Under the pieces are notes generated by a model, which made no database searches, was not told where the DNA came from, and was given only the letters and a program-made list of their open reading frames with translations. Below, piece by piece: positions 43,351 through 52,795 of a stretch of 64,000 nt of DNA (its first letter is position 1; every line of letters begins with the position of its first letter). Made by a program: the position numbers and the translations under genes. This DNA comes from Paenibacillus sp. R14(2021) (lineage in GTDB: Bacteria; Bacillota; Bacilli; Paenibacillales; Paenibacillaceae), in contig NZ_CP080269.1 of assembly GCF_019431355.1 (NCBI RefSeq), forward strand, positions 5,513,001 to 5,577,000. Direction: 5' to 3'.

Positions 43351-44511
43351 ATGAAAATCGAAAGCCGACTCGCGCAAATTGGATCCATTAAAGAGCCTGT
43401 TACAGGGGCCGTCAGTTTCCCAGTCTACCAATCGACCGCATTCCGACATCCGCGTCTCGGCGAAAGCACAGGCTTCGACTACGCACGTACGAAAAGCCCG
43501 ACTCGCAAAGTGCTTGAAGACGCTGCTGCGGAATTGGAATCAGGCGATGCAGGCTTTGCCTGCAGCAGCGGCATGGCTGCACTGACAACGATATTCTCGC
43601 TGTTCGGGCAAGGTGATCATCTGCTGGTCTCCCTGGATCTCTATGGCGGAACATACCGGCTGCTGGAACGGATTATGAGCCGTTTCGGTGTGACAGCCTC
43701 CTATGTCGATACGAACGATATCGATGCGCTGAATACACTGTGTACGCCATCGACGAAGGCGATCTTGATTGAAACGCCGACAAATCCACTTATGATGATC
43801 ACGGATCTGGAGCGCGTATGCGCTTGGGCGAAGTCGAAGAACATGCTTTCGATCGTCGACAACACGCTGCTTACGCCATTCTTCCAGCGCCCGATCGAGC
43901 TCGGCGCGGACATTATCGTACACAGCGCAACCAAGTATTTGGGCGGCCATAATGATGTGCTTGCCGGACTGATCGTAACGAAGGGCAAGGAACTTTCCGA
44001 GCATATGGCCTTTCTGCACAATTCCCTCGGCGCAGTGCTCGGTCCGCAGGATTCGTGGCTGCTGATGCGCGGCATGAAGACGCTGGCGCTTCGCATGGAA
44101 CGCCATCAATCCAATGCGACTGCGATCGCGAACTGGCTGCTGCAGCATGAAGCGGTAGAAGAGGTCTATTACCCGGCGCTGCCCCATCATCCGGGTCATG
44201 AGGTTCAGAGCCGCCAATCCTCGGGCAATACGGGTATCTTCTCCTTCCGTCTGAAGAAGGCTGCTTACGTTGAGCCGATTCTGCGGCATATCCAGTTGAT
44301 TGCATTCGCGGAGAGCCTGGGCGGCGTGGAATCATTGATGACATATCCGGCCGTTCAGACGCATGCCGATATTCCGCTTGAAATTCGCCAGCGAATCGGG
44401 GTTGACGACCGTTTGCTCCGCTTCTCCGTAGGCATTGAGCACGAAGATGATTTGATTGCTGATTTGGCCCAGGCCTTCGACGCGGCCAAGCGCGAAGTCG
44501 GGGAGGTGTAA
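43351..44511 (+). CDS. metI: Cystathionine gamma-synthase / O-acetylhomoserine thiolyase
   Basis: A 386-residue PLP enzyme of the Cys/Met metabolism family. The PLP lysine is Lys195 in HSATKYLGGH, and the ETPTNPLMMITD and YGGTYRLLERI blocks are typical. It condenses O-acetylhomoserine with cysteine (or sulfide), as B. subtilis MetI does. AGAGGGAGA precedes the ATG. It is followed after four bases by a second PLP enzyme, MetC, whose ribosome-binding site overlaps the metI end. Confidence 0.9.
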   Translation: MKIESRLAQIGSIKEPVTGAVSFPVYQSTAFRHPRLGESTGFDYARTKSPTRKVLEDAAAELESGDAGFACSSGMAALTTIFSLFGQGDHLLVSLDLYGGTYRLLERIMSRFGVTASYVDTNDIDALNTLCTPSTKAILIETPTNPLMMITDLERVCAWAKSKNMLSIVDNTLLTPFFQRPIELGADIIVHSATKYLGGHNDVLAGLIVTKGKELSEHMAFLHNSLGAVLGPQDSWLLMRGMKTLALRMERHQSNATAIANWLLQHEAVEEVYYPALPHHPGHEVQSRQSSGNTGIFSFRLKKAAYVEPILRHIQLIAFAESLGGVESLMTYPAVQTHADIPLEIRQRIGVDDRLLRFSVGIEHEDDLIADLAQAFDAAKREVGEV

Positions 44512-44515
44512 CAGG

Positions 44516-45682
44516 ATGTCAGAGCAGAAGCCGAACAAACCTGAAACGCAGTTTGCAACCAAGCTGATTCATTTTGGCGCTGAAATCGATGAGCATACGG
44601 GCGCATCAAGCGTGCCGATTTATCAGGCATCGACGTTCCATCATCACGATATTTTTAACCCGCCGACCTATGATTACAGCCGTTCCGGCAATCCGACGCG
44701 CCAAGCGCTGGAAGATTACATTAGGCTGCTTGAGGGCGGCAAGCGCGGGTTTGCGTTTGCTTCCGGCATGGCGGCTATCTCTACAGCTTTCCTGCTCTTC
44801 TCCACCGGCGATCATGTGATCGTGACGGAGGATGTCTACGGTGGAACGTATCGGCTGCTGACGACGGTTCTGAACCGTCTGGGCATAGAATCCACCTTCG
44901 TTGACATGACGGACTTCGAGGCGGTCAAAGCGGCGCTTCAGCCGAATACGAAAGCGGTATTCATGGAGACACCGTCCAACCCAACGCTGAAAATTACCGA
45001 CATTAGCGAAATCGCGGCTTGGGCCAAATCGCATCAGCTGATAACGCTGCTCGACAACACATTCATGACGCCTTATCACCAGCGCCCGATCGAGCTCGGC
45101 GTCGATATTGTGCTGCATAGCGCAACGAAGTTTCTGGGCGGTCACAGCGACGTGCTTGCAGGCCTCGCGGTCGTCGCGACAGACGAACTGGGTCGCCGCT
45201 TGAAGCAGCTTCAGAACGGGCTCGGTACGGTGCTTGCTCCACAGGAGTCCTGGCTGCTAATTCGCGGAATTAAGACGCTGCAGGCACGCATGGAGCACAG
45301 CGAGCGCAGCGCGCGCAAGCTGGCGGAATGGCTGAACGCTCATCCGGCTGTTACGCGTGTCTATTACCCGGGTCTTGCCGACCATCCGCGCCGGGACATT
45401 CACGAGAAGCAGTCCAAAGGCTACGGAGCTGTCGTTTCCTTCGACGTCGGCGACGGCGATCGCGCGAAAGCGGTGCTGAGCCGCGTGAAGCTGCCGCTCG
45501 TGGCGGTGAGCCTTGGAGCCGTTGAGAGCATCTTGTCTTATCCGGCTATGATGTCCCATGCGGCCATGCCGCGCGAAGTGCGCCATGAACGCGGCATTAC
45601 GGACGGCTTGCTTCGCTATTCCCTCGGTCTTGAAGATATTGAAGACCTCATCGCGGATCTGGATCAAGCGCTGAACGGTTGA
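44516..45682 (+). CDS. metC: Cystathionine beta-lyase
   Basis: A 388-residue PLP enzyme. Lys205 in HSATKFLGGH binds PLP; the substrate blocks YDYSRSGNPTRQALE and ETPSNPTLKITD are typical of cystathionine lyases. It splits cystathionine to homocysteine, the step after MetI; the order metI-metC matches B. subtilis. GGGAGGTG at 44501-44508 lies within the end of metI and decides for ATG 44516. Family members differ little in sequence, so the assignment to beta-lyase rests on gene order. Confidence 0.9.
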   Translation: MSEQKPNKPETQFATKLIHFGAEIDEHTGASSVPIYQASTFHHHDIFNPPTYDYSRSGNPTRQALEDYIRLLEGGKRGFAFASGMAAISTAFLLFSTGDHVIVTEDVYGGTYRLLTTVLNRLGIESTFVDMTDFEAVKAALQPNTKAVFMETPSNPTLKITDISEIAAWAKSHQLITLLDNTFMTPYHQRPIELGVDIVLHSATKFLGGHSDVLAGLAVVATDELGRRLKQLQNGLGTVLAPQESWLLIRGIKTLQARMEHSERSARKLAEWLNAHPAVTRVYYPGLADHPRRDIHEKQSKGYGAVVSFDVGDGDRAKAVLSRVKLPLVAVSLGAVESILSYPAMMSHAAMPREVRHERGITDGLLRYSLGLEDIEDLIADLDQALNG

Positions 45683-45701
45683 TTCAGCGCATTAGAAGCA
45701 A

Positions 45702-45736
45702 TACGCGGCAGTCCTGACGGACTAGCCGCGTTTTTC
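45702..45736 (+). terminator. Terminator of the met operon
   Basis: ACGCGGC..GTCC pairs with GGAC..GCCGCGT around TGAC, then five Ts. Confidence 0.9.
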
Positions 45737-45804
45737 GCCGTATAGGCAAGCATTTACTGGCTCAGACGCCATATGACGTTCATATTCGTTTATGGTAATA
45801 TTAG

Positions 45805-45832
45805 TTGAAACCATACTTGGTACGGATATACA
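45805..45832 (+). promoter_or_regulatory. Candidate SigA promoter of mqnC
   Basis: TTGAAA, a 16-base spacer and TATACA, about 20 bases before the mqnC start. Confidence 0.45.
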
Positions 45833-45853
45833 GATAAGAAGGAGGTCTCCGCA

Positions 45854-46990
45854 ATGCAGATAATTGACCGTATTTTAAATAAAGCACTGCAGGGAGAACG
45901 ACTCGGACTAGAGGATTGCGTGACGCTGTTCGAATCCGATGAAATTGAGAAAATGGGACATGCAGCCAATCAGTTGATGCTTCGGCGTCATCCTGAGCCG
46001 ATCACGACCTTCGTCGTTGGGCGAAATATTAACTATACGAATGTATGCGACGTCTACTGCCGGTTCTGCGCGTTTTATCGTGCGCCGGGCTCGAAGGAAG
46101 GCTATGTCCTTCCGGATGAAACGATCCTGCAGAAAATTCAGGAGACGATCGATGTAAACGGCACCGAGATTTTGATGCAGGGCGGGGTAAATCCAGAGCT
46201 GCCCTTTACGTACTATTTGGATCTGCTGCGCAAAATCAAGCAGCATTTCCCCGGGATTACAATGCATTCTTTCTCCCCAGCGGAAATTCAAAAGATGGTC
46301 GCTATTTCAGGCGGCTTGACGCTTGAACAAGTGATGCGCGAGCTGAATAAAGCAGGGCTTGATTCCTTGCCGGGCGGCGGCGGCGAAATCCTCGATGATC
46401 GGACGAGACGGAAGATCAGCCGGTTGAAAGGCTCTTGGACGGACTGGATGGACGTCATGAAGGCGGCGCACCGCGTAGGCATGAATACGACGGCAACGAT
46501 GGTAATCGGCTTCGGCGAAGAGATGGAGGAGCGGGCGCTTCATCTGCTTCGTGTCCGTGATGCGCAGGATGAATGCATTGCGAACGGGTATAACTCCAAA
46601 GGCTTCCTGGCGTTCATCCCATGGACATTCCAGCCGGAGAACACGAATATGAAGCGCGAGAAAGCGACGCCGGAAGAGTATCTGAAGACGCTCGCGATCA
46701 GTCGGATTACGCTCGACAACATCGATAATTTCCAATCCTCTTGGGTCACGATGGGTCCTGAGGTCGGCAAGCAGTCGCTGTCCTACGGCTGCAACGACTT
46801 CGGCAGCACGATGATCGAAGAGAACGTAGTATCCGCGGCAGGAACGACGCATAAGGTCAATATCGAGCTGATTTTGCAGCTCATTCGTGAGGCAGGCAAA
46901 ATCCCTGCGCAGCGCAACACGCGATACGAAATTTTGAAAATGTACGAAGAGAGTGAGCATGCGCAGAACGATTTTATTATGCAGAACTAA
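45854..46990 (+). CDS. mqnC: Cyclic dehypoxanthine futalosine synthase MqnC (radical SAM)
   Basis: A 378-residue radical SAM enzyme that cyclises dehypoxanthine futalosine in menaquinone synthesis. The cluster motif CDVYCRFC is at residues 65-72, and PGGGGEI with the C-terminal GGTT-like block is typical of MqnC. AGAAGGAGG precedes the ATG. With mqnE at 4.7-5.8 kb it shows that this organism uses the futalosine route rather than the MenFDHCEB route of B. subtilis. It is monocistronic, flanked by a promoter and a terminator. Confidence 0.94.
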   Translation: MQIIDRILNKALQGERLGLEDCVTLFESDEIEKMGHAANQLMLRRHPEPITTFVVGRNINYTNVCDVYCRFCAFYRAPGSKEGYVLPDETILQKIQETIDVNGTEILMQGGVNPELPFTYYLDLLRKIKQHFPGITMHSFSPAEIQKMVAISGGLTLEQVMRELNKAGLDSLPGGGGEILDDRTRRKISRLKGSWTDWMDVMKAAHRVGMNTTATMVIGFGEEMEERALHLLRVRDAQDECIANGYNSKGFLAFIPWTFQPENTNMKREKATPEEYLKTLAISRITLDNIDNFQSSWVTMGPEVGKQSLSYGCNDFGSTMIEENVVSAAGTTHKVNIELILQLIREAGKIPAQRNTRYEILKMYEESEHAQNDFIMQN

Positions 46991-47015
46991 TTGTCGTGCA
47001 TGACGTAAAACTAAT

Positions 47016-47062
47016 AAAGCTTCCCGATTCCGCGAATCACTCGCGGAGCGGGAAGCTTTTTT
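47016..47062. terminator. Bidirectional terminator after mqnC
   Basis: AAAGCTTCCCG pairs with CGGGAAGCTTT, with an inner CCGCGA/TCGCGG hairpin and T6. Confidence 0.88.
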
Positions 47063-47064
47063 CA

Positions 47065-48186
47065 TTAGGCAAGTTGGCTTTGGTTCTCTAACTGGTGGGG
47101 GTCCAGTGCGACGATGGTACGGTTTTTACCGGTGCTCTTGGCTTTATAGAGCGCGGTATCGACACGGTTGAAGAAATGTTCTTTGCCTTCACCGGAGGTG
47201 TATTCGGCATACCCGATACTGACGGTTACCGGTTTGCCGCCAAACGCCTCATGGACGACTTTGGCGATTTCCTCGCGGATTTGCTCGACGGCGACAAACG
47301 CGCTTTCACTTGCTTTATCCGTGAAGAGAACAGCAAATTCTTCGCCGCCGTAGCGAGCTACAAAGTCATTGGCAGATACCTTAGCACGAATGAGATCCGC
47401 CACGGATTTGAGGACCGCGTCTCCGGCTCGATGTCCGTAGGTATCGTTCACATGCTTGAAATTATCGATGTCGACGATTGCCAACTGCAGAGGCAGTCCA
47501 TTTTGTTCATGCTGATCAATGAGCCGTTCGAAATATTCATGGAACGTGATGTGATTGTACAAATCGGTTAATGCATCCGTCTTGGCAAGCTTGTCCATCC
47601 AAATCGTCTTGACAAGCAGCTGCTGATTGGATTCAAAATAGGACTTCAAATGATTCAAGAGCTCGCGTCCTCTGCTCAAAATGCCCCAGGCTACGAGCGA
47701 GAAAACGCAAAACATGACGGAAATCGTTGTCAAACCGATCAGGGTAATGTCTTGGTGAATAAAGTCGTTGGTCCAGTAAAGGAGGAATAAGGAAGAGAGC
47801 GTATTGACGAGCGCAAACAGTAATTTTTTGTTCTGGAAGTAAAAGATGGACACCATGACAGGCAAGAAAAGTGCAAGGAGCAGGTAGTTGATGGAATTAT
47901 GAATAAAGACGATGATGAAGGCTAGTACGGCGGAAGTTAAGATCAGTATGTAATCTTGGTATTTGCCTCTGAGCACCCGAAGTCCGGTCTCCGCGATGAG
48001 CAAGGTGGTGAATTGAAAGGCGGAAGGCTTCAACATATAGGCACGAATGAACTGTCCTGTTGGGACCTCCGTGATCGTTAAGTAGAGGCATTCGAGTACG
48101 ACCGTGATGACCAGTATGGACCAGAAGCCGTTCAGAAGCATGCGATTCCAACGATATCTGTTGTAATTTATCGACTCATTATCCAT
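47065..48186 (-). CDS. Membrane-bound diguanylate cyclase (GGDEF)
   Basis: A 373-residue protein. The N-terminal 170 residues hold about six membrane segments forming an unnamed sensor region; a GGDEF domain follows from about residue 200. The active site GGEEF is intact at 280-284, and FKHVNDTYGHRAGDAVL supports cyclase activity. The inhibitory RxxD site before GGEEF is absent (SAND at the place), so product inhibition is probably missing. It makes cyclic di-GMP, likely affecting motility or biofilm. ATG 48186 has GGAGTG six bases upstream. Confidence 0.9.
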   Translation of the reverse strand: MDNESINYNRYRWNRMLLNGFWSILVITVVLECLYLTITEVPTGQFIRAYMLKPSAFQFTTLLIAETGLRVLRGKYQDYILILTSAVLAFIIVFIHNSINYLLLALFLPVMVSIFYFQNKKLLFALVNTLSSLFLLYWTNDFIHQDITLIGLTTISVMFCVFSLVAWGILSRGRELLNHLKSYFESNQQLLVKTIWMDKLAKTDALTDLYNHITFHEYFERLIDQHEQNGLPLQLAIVDIDNFKHVNDTYGHRAGDAVLKSVADLIRAKVSANDFVARYGGEEFAVLFTDKASESAFVAVEQIREEIAKVVHEAFGGKPVTVSIGYAEYTSGEGKEHFFNRVDTALYKAKSTGKNRTIVALDPHQLENQSQLA

Positions 48187-48429
48187 TGCATTCACTCCGA
48201 GTATGAAGCTTCTTTTGGAACTTAATATACCACGAATCCCCTTCCATTCCAATCCCTATCCAGCATAGCCATAGCCTTCATCGTATATATGCTTTTGCTG
48301 AGCCATATACTGTTAGGGAGCCTCCAAAGCCCTCTATTCAAGCTAAAACACAAGGTTCTCTCGCCTTAAAATTAAACCGCATGCGATTAAAATAAAATGA
48401 AAAATTTTAGCAAATGAAGTCGTAATAGA

Positions 48430-48678
48430 GAAATCTCGCCTAGCCCAGCTTCGATTATGTTCAAAAACTTAAAGTTTATGCTTCCGAAGTCAGTTTTTGA
48501 AATCTCGCCTAGCCCAGCTTCGACTATGTTCAAAAACTTAAAGTTTATGCTTCCGAAGTCAGTTTTTGAAATCTCGCCCTAGCCCAGCTTCGATTATGTT
48601 CAAAAACTTAAAGTTTATGCTTCCGAAGCCAGTTTTTGAAATCTCGCCTAGCCCAGCTTCGAATATGTTCAAAAACTT
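48430..48678. repeat. 69-bp tandem repeat, about 3.6 copies
   Basis: Units start with GAAATCTCGCC at 48430, 48499, 48568 and 48638 (periods 69, 69, 70). Each full unit contains TTCAAAAACT and its complement AGTTTTTGAA around an inner CTTCCGAAG palindrome, so each can fold to a hairpin. Copies differ by a few bases. The last, partial copy runs into the ribosome-binding site of ytxC. Confidence 0.92.
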
Positions 48679-48692
48679 TTAGGAGTGAGCCT

Positions 48693-49685
48693 ATGGAACT
48701 TTTTACGGTTTCTTTGCATTCGGCCTCTAATGAAGCGCTTGATCGGCTGCACCGCTGTTTAAGTGAAGAGTTTGCCGATGTACATAGTCCAGCTTCAGGT
48801 TCCATCGTTTATTTCACGCGACCCGAATATGATGGCATGTCTTTACGGTGTGCCGCGAATTTGCCGCAGTTTCAATTGCATGCGGACGGACCGGAGGTAT
48901 ATCGACGAACGGCACTGGCCTTCGCTCAGTTTATTATGACAGAGCTGGAGCCGATGCTGCTAAGAGCGATCATTCGCAAACAATTTCACTTTGAGGAAGT
49001 TAACGAGATCGAGACGCTCGAGCAATATTGCTATACGATTCTATACGGAACTGCAGGGGCTGCCGCGCAAGACTACGACAGTAATGCCGCCGAACTGCTT
49101 CTTACGGATAAACAGCGGCGGTTGGGAAAAGTGGCCGATGAGCTGGAAAGCTTCCTCGCCAACCATACGCGTATTCATCTCGATGGTTTTGTCACGTTCC
49201 GTTTGGCCTCCTATTGGCAGGAATTGAAGGATGTCGTTGCATATGCAGTGGACGAATATGTGATGGATAAACAGTACCAGGAATTTATCTCACTGCTGAA
49301 ATATTTCGTCCGTATGCAAGAGGTGAAGCTGCCGATCGTACACGTGGTTCATAAAGGGGGAAGCGATTTCGTTCTTTACGACCAGGAGTTCCAGCTTCTT
49401 GATACCGTCCCTGCTGATCGAATCGTCGCGGAAATGCTGGAGTCGGAAATGAATATGGAGGATATGATTGTCAGCACGCTGATTACCGTCTCGCCGCAGC
49501 AAATCGTCATTCATACTCGCCAGCCCGATCTACCGGTTATGCGCACCCTTGAAACGATTTTCGAGCAGCGCGTGCGGCTTTGCTGCTCATGCGGACATTG
49601 CAATCGCCATTTCGACGAATTCGGCCAGCCGCTGCCATCTGCAGAGCTGTCCGCGGAGAAACGAATCCGTAACGTCATTCCTTGA
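48693..49685 (+). CDS. ytxC: Sporulation protein YtxC
   Basis: A 330-residue protein of the YtxC family, which is present in spore formers; its biochemical role is unknown. The C-terminal half (YVMDKQYQEFISLLKYFVRMQE onwards) is the best conserved, and a CCSCGHC cluster near residue 300 is a possible zinc site. ATG 48693 follows TAGGAGTGAG. It is next to thrS as in B. subtilis, where dnaB, dnaI, ytxC and thrS are contiguous. The tandem repeat ends directly before its ribosome-binding site. Confidence 0.83.
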   Translation: MELFTVSLHSASNEALDRLHRCLSEEFADVHSPASGSIVYFTRPEYDGMSLRCAANLPQFQLHADGPEVYRRTALAFAQFIMTELEPMLLRAIIRKQFHFEEVNEIETLEQYCYTILYGTAGAAAQDYDSNAAELLLTDKQRRLGKVADELESFLANHTRIHLDGFVTFRLASYWQELKDVVAYAVDEYVMDKQYQEFISLLKYFVRMQEVKLPIVHVVHKGGSDFVLYDQEFQLLDTVPADRIVAEMLESEMNMEDMIVSTLITVSPQQIVIHTRQPDLPVMRTLETIFEQRVRLCCSCGHCNRHFDEFGQPLPSAELSAEKRIRNVIP

Positions 49686-49734
49686 CTGACGGTTGCTTAT
49701 GGACTTGACCGAGGAACGGTGAGCGCTTATAATT

Positions 49735-50024
49735 ATGCTCAAGGAAAAGCATCGACAAAGACATGTATCTCCGGCATGCACGGCTCAGAGAGAGGAAACT
49801 TGGCTGGAATTTCCTCGCGTTGCGGCGGCGATATACCCCTTTGTAGCTGTGAAGTTGAAATCAAGCGTAATGCTTGACAGTATGCTTCACCGGTTCGTTC
49901 CCGTTATGGAACGTCTACAAGGATTAGCAAGCGTGCAAGCCAGGACGCCGGCTGATTGAACTAGGGTGGAACCACGGGTCATTAACAAGCACTCGTCCCT
50001 TCGCGGGGATGCGTGCTTTTTTTG
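49735..50024 (+). ncRNA. T-box leader of thrS with terminator
   Basis: The T-box sequence AGGGTGGAACCACGGG is at 49963-49978, followed by the terminator AAGCAC..GTCCC/GGGGATGCGTGCTT and seven Ts (49987-50023). An ACC triplet (Thr codon) at 49835-49837 is a candidate specifier. Uncharged tRNA-Thr would promote readthrough into thrS. Confidence 0.92.
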
Positions 50025-50077
50025 TTGGGTACGCAAGCCGCAGCGATCGACAAAAACAGTTCAGGAGGAACAAGGTT

Positions 50078-52015
50078 ATGGCAATTCAAGTGAAGCTGCC
50101 GGACGGCGCAGTCCGGGAATACGAACAAGGAACAACGATTGAAGAGGTTGCCGGATCGATCAGCACAGGACTTCGGAAGAACGCCGTTGCAGGCAAAGTC
50201 GACGGCAAAGTGGTTGATGTGTATACGCCGATCGAGAACGATGCCGCGCTGGAAATCGTTACGCTGGATTCTGCCGACGGACTTGAAGTTTACCGGCACA
50301 GCACTGCACATCTAATGGCGCAAGCCATTAAGCGTTTGTTTGGCGGCAATGAAGTAAAACTCGGAATCGGTCCCGTTATCGAGGACGGCTTCTATTACGA
50401 TATCGATATGGAGCAATCGTTGACGCCTGAAGATTTGGTGAAAATCGAGAAGGAAATGGAACGCATCGTGCAGGAGGATCTGCCGATCCGCCGCCGCGTC
50501 GTCAGCCGCGAAGAAGCGATCGCGACATTCACGGCCATCAACGATCCGCTGAAATTGGAATTGATTCGCGACCTTCCGCAGGAAGCGCAAATCACGATGT
50601 ACGACCAAGGAGAATTTTTCGACCTTTGCCGCGGACCGCATCTGCCTTCGACGGGCCGCATTAAAGCGTTCAAGCTATTGAGCGTTGCTGGCGCGTACTG
50701 GCGCGGTGATTCCAAGAACAAAATGCTGCAGCGCATTTACGGAACGGCGTTTCCGAAGAAAGCGCAGCTCGACGAGCATCTGCATTTCCTCGAGGAAGCG
50801 AAGAAGCGCGATCACCGCAAATTGGGCCGCGAGCTGAAGATGTTCACGTTCTCCCGCGAAGTCGGACAAGGGCTGCCGCTGTGGCTGCCGAACGGCGCGC
50901 GCGTACGCAGAACCATGGAGCGTTACATTGTGGATCTCGAGGAGCGTCTGGGCTACCAGCACGTCTACACGCCGGTGCTTGCCAATGTTGAGCTGTACAA
51001 AACAAGCGGCCACTGGGAGCATTACAGCGAGGATATGTTCCCTAAGATGATCATGGACAACGAGGAGCTCGTGCTTCGTCCAATGAACTGCCCGCATCAC
51101 ATGATGGTGTTCAAAAGCGAAATGCGTTCATATCGCGATCTGCCTGTGCGCGTAGCCGAGCTTGGCACGATGCACCGCTACGAAATGTCCGGTGCGTTGA
51201 CCGGTCTTCACCGCGTACGCGCGATGACGCTCAACGATGCGCATATTTTCTGCCGTCCGGATCAGATCAAGGAAGAATTTGCACGTGTCGTAACGCTCAT
51301 TCGCCAAGTGTATGAAGATTTCGGAATTAAGGAATATCGCTTCCGCCTGTCCTACCGCGATCCGCAGGATACAGAGAAATATTTCCAAAATGACGAAATG
51401 TGGGAAATGTCGCAGCGCATGCTTCGCGAGGTTGTCGAAGAGCTGGAGCTTCCGTTCTTCGAAGCCGAAGGTGAAGCGGCGTTCTATGGACCAAAGCTTG
51501 ACGTTCAGATCAAGACGGCACTAGGCAAGGAAGAGACGCTTTCGACGGCGCAGCTGGATTTCTTGCTGCCGGAACGTTTCGAGCTGGAGTATGTCGGAGA
51601 CGACGGCAAGAAGCATCGTCCGGTCGTTATTCACCGTGGCATTATCAGCACCATGGAGCGCATGACAGCATTCCTGCTTGAGAACTTCGCTGGCGCGCTT
51701 CCGCTCTGGTTGTCGCCGGTACAAGCGAAGATTATCCCGGTATCTACGGCTTACGAATCGTATGCACGCGAGCTTGAGAGCAAGCTGCAGCTTGCCGGCA
51801 TTCGCGTTGAAACCGATCTGCGCAACGAGAAGCTTGGTTACAAGATTCGCGAAGCACAGCTGGAGAAAATGCCTTATATGCTCGTCGTCGGCGAGAATGA
51901 AGCACAATCGGAAACCGTCTCTGTCCGCAAACGCGGCGAGGGAGATCTCGGTTCCAAGCCGGTTGCCGAGTTCATTGCCCTGCTGCAGGCTGAAATTGCC
52001 ACTAAGCAGATTTAA
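50078..52015 (+). CDS. thrS: Threonyl-tRNA synthetase
   Basis: A 645-residue class II synthetase. It has the TGS domain (about 1-62), the second additional domain with HxxxH-type editing residues near [10 protein letters not shown], and the catalytic core with motif 2 [21 protein letters not shown] containing the zinc Cys, and motif 3 in [19 protein letters not shown]. The C-terminal anticodon-binding domain is from about 535. ATG 50078 follows AGGAGG and matches the usual start of family members. It is controlled by the T-box leader upstream. Confidence 0.95.
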   Translation: MAIQVKLPDGAVREYEQGTTIEEVAGSISTGLRKNAVAGKVDGKVVDVYTPIENDAALEIVTLDSADGLEVYRHSTAHLMAQAIKRLFGGNEVKLGIGPVIEDGFYYDIDMEQSLTPEDLVKIEKEMERIVQEDLPIRRRVVSREEAIATFTAINDPLKLELIRDLPQEAQITMYDQGEFFDLCRGPHLPSTGRIKAFKLLSVAGAYWRGDSKNKMLQRIYGTAFPKKAQLDEHLHFLEEAKKRDHRKLGRELKMFTFSREVGQGLPLWLPNGARVRRTMERYIVDLEERLGYQHVYTPVLANVELYKTSGHWEHYSEDMFPKMIMDNEELVLRPMNCPHHMMVFKSEMRSYRDLPVRVAELGTMHRYEMSGALTGLHRVRAMTLNDAHIFCRPDQIKEEFARVVTLIRQVYEDFGIKEYRFRLSYRDPQDTEKYFQNDEMWEMSQRMLREVVEELELPFFEAEGEAAFYGPKLDVQIKTALGKEETLSTAQLDFLLPERFELEYVGDDGKKHRPVVIHRGIISTMERMTAFLLENFAGALPLWLSPVQAKIIPVSTAYESYARELESKLQLAGIRVETDLRNEKLGYKIREAQLEKMPYMLVVGENEAQSETVSVRKRGEGDLGSKPVAEFIALLQAEIATKQI

Positions 52016-52033
52016 TTACCAATAAGACGCTGT

Positions 52034-52131
52034 CGATAAAGACAACCGCATAAAGCTTGTCACGCTTGGGTATCCTTCGAATTAAGGAGGCTAACAACCC
52101 AAATGATGACAAGCTTTTTGTCGTTTTATCG
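52034..52131 (+). promoter_or_regulatory. Long hairpin enclosing the ribosome-binding site of the 3D-domain gene
   Basis: Paired arms, outside to inside: 52034-52040/52125-52131 (7 bp), 52041-52045/52118-52122 (5 bp), 52052-52062/52107-52117 (11 bp), 52066-52071/52097-52102 (6 bp) and 52074-52077/52084-52087 (4 bp). The innermost pair covers AAGG of the Shine-Dalgarno AAGGAGG, and the start codon and first nine codons lie in the 3' arm. Confidence 0.75.
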
Positions 52132-52678
52132 TGTTACCGTCTCGTGCTTGACCGTATGGTTCATGGTAAGCTGTATCCTCATTCCCGAGAGTTCGGCGGT
52201 GAGGCATGGACAGGTGAAACCAGCAGCATCCAGTGATTCTAAGCAAACGAACCAGAAAAACAATTCGAAACTTCATCATATGCAAGTCGTGGCGACAGGC
52301 TATACCGCAGGCGTTGAATCAACCGGCAAGAGACCCGGACATCCACTATACGGCATTACGTACTCAGGCGTTAAAGTTCGGCGAGGGCTGGTTTCGACAA
52401 TTGCCGCGGATCCTAAAGTTTTTCCAATCGGTACCGTGCTTTACGTGCCGGGCTACGGCTATGGTATCGTGGCTGACACGGGATCGGCCATCAAGGGCAA
52501 GAAGATCGATCTTTATTTTGAGACGAGGAAGCAGGTTTTCAAGCAGTGGGGCAAACGGAAAGTAACCGTTAACGTGCTGAAACGCGGTAACGGCAAGCTG
52601 ACGGAGGCTTGGCTGAATGAGCTGAATGAGGCGGTTACCGCCGAGAAGACATTGCCGAGAGCGCTTCTCGAATCGTAG
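52103..52678 (+). CDS. yuiC: 3D-domain cell-wall protein (YuiC/YocH-like)
   Basis: A 191-residue exported protein. The N-terminal hydrophobic segment (about 5-28) is a signal peptide or anchor; SCIL near residue 24 is a poor lipobox. A Lys/Asn-rich linker leads to the 3D domain from about residue 60, with VVATGYTAG and the motif [16 protein letters not shown] that holds the conserved aspartates. Such domains occur in lytic transglycosylase-like proteins and stationary-phase peptidoglycan remodelling. AAGGAGG is 12 bases before ATG and is buried in a predicted hairpin. Confidence 0.82.
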   Translation: MMTSFLSFYRVTVSCLTVWFMVSCILIPESSAVRHGQVKPAASSDSKQTNQKNNSKLHHMQVVATGYTAGVESTGKRPGHPLYGITYSGVKVRRGLVSTIAADPKVFPIGTVLYVPGYGYGIVADTGSAIKGKKIDLYFETRKQVFKQWGKRKVTVNVLKRGNGKLTEAWLNELNEAVTAEKTLPRALLES

Positions 52679-52692
52679 CTTGGATAAATAAC

Positions 52693-52732
52693 GAGAATGT
52701 TCGACGATTATGTTGAATATTCTCTTTTTTTT
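52693..52732 (+). terminator. Terminator after the 3D-domain gene
   Basis: GAGAAT.TTC pairs with GAA.ATTCTC, followed by eight Ts. Confidence 0.85.
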
Positions 52733-52795
52733 ACTTTAGGCCTATGCTAAGATAGATGTAAACGCTATCATTAATCAACTCGGGGGCGGTTATTA

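Noticed and set aside
48608-48805. Minus-strand frame of 65 codons across the last repeat copy and the ytxC start
   Set aside because: No ribosome-binding site, and its sequence is the complement of ytxC plus repeat; not a gene.
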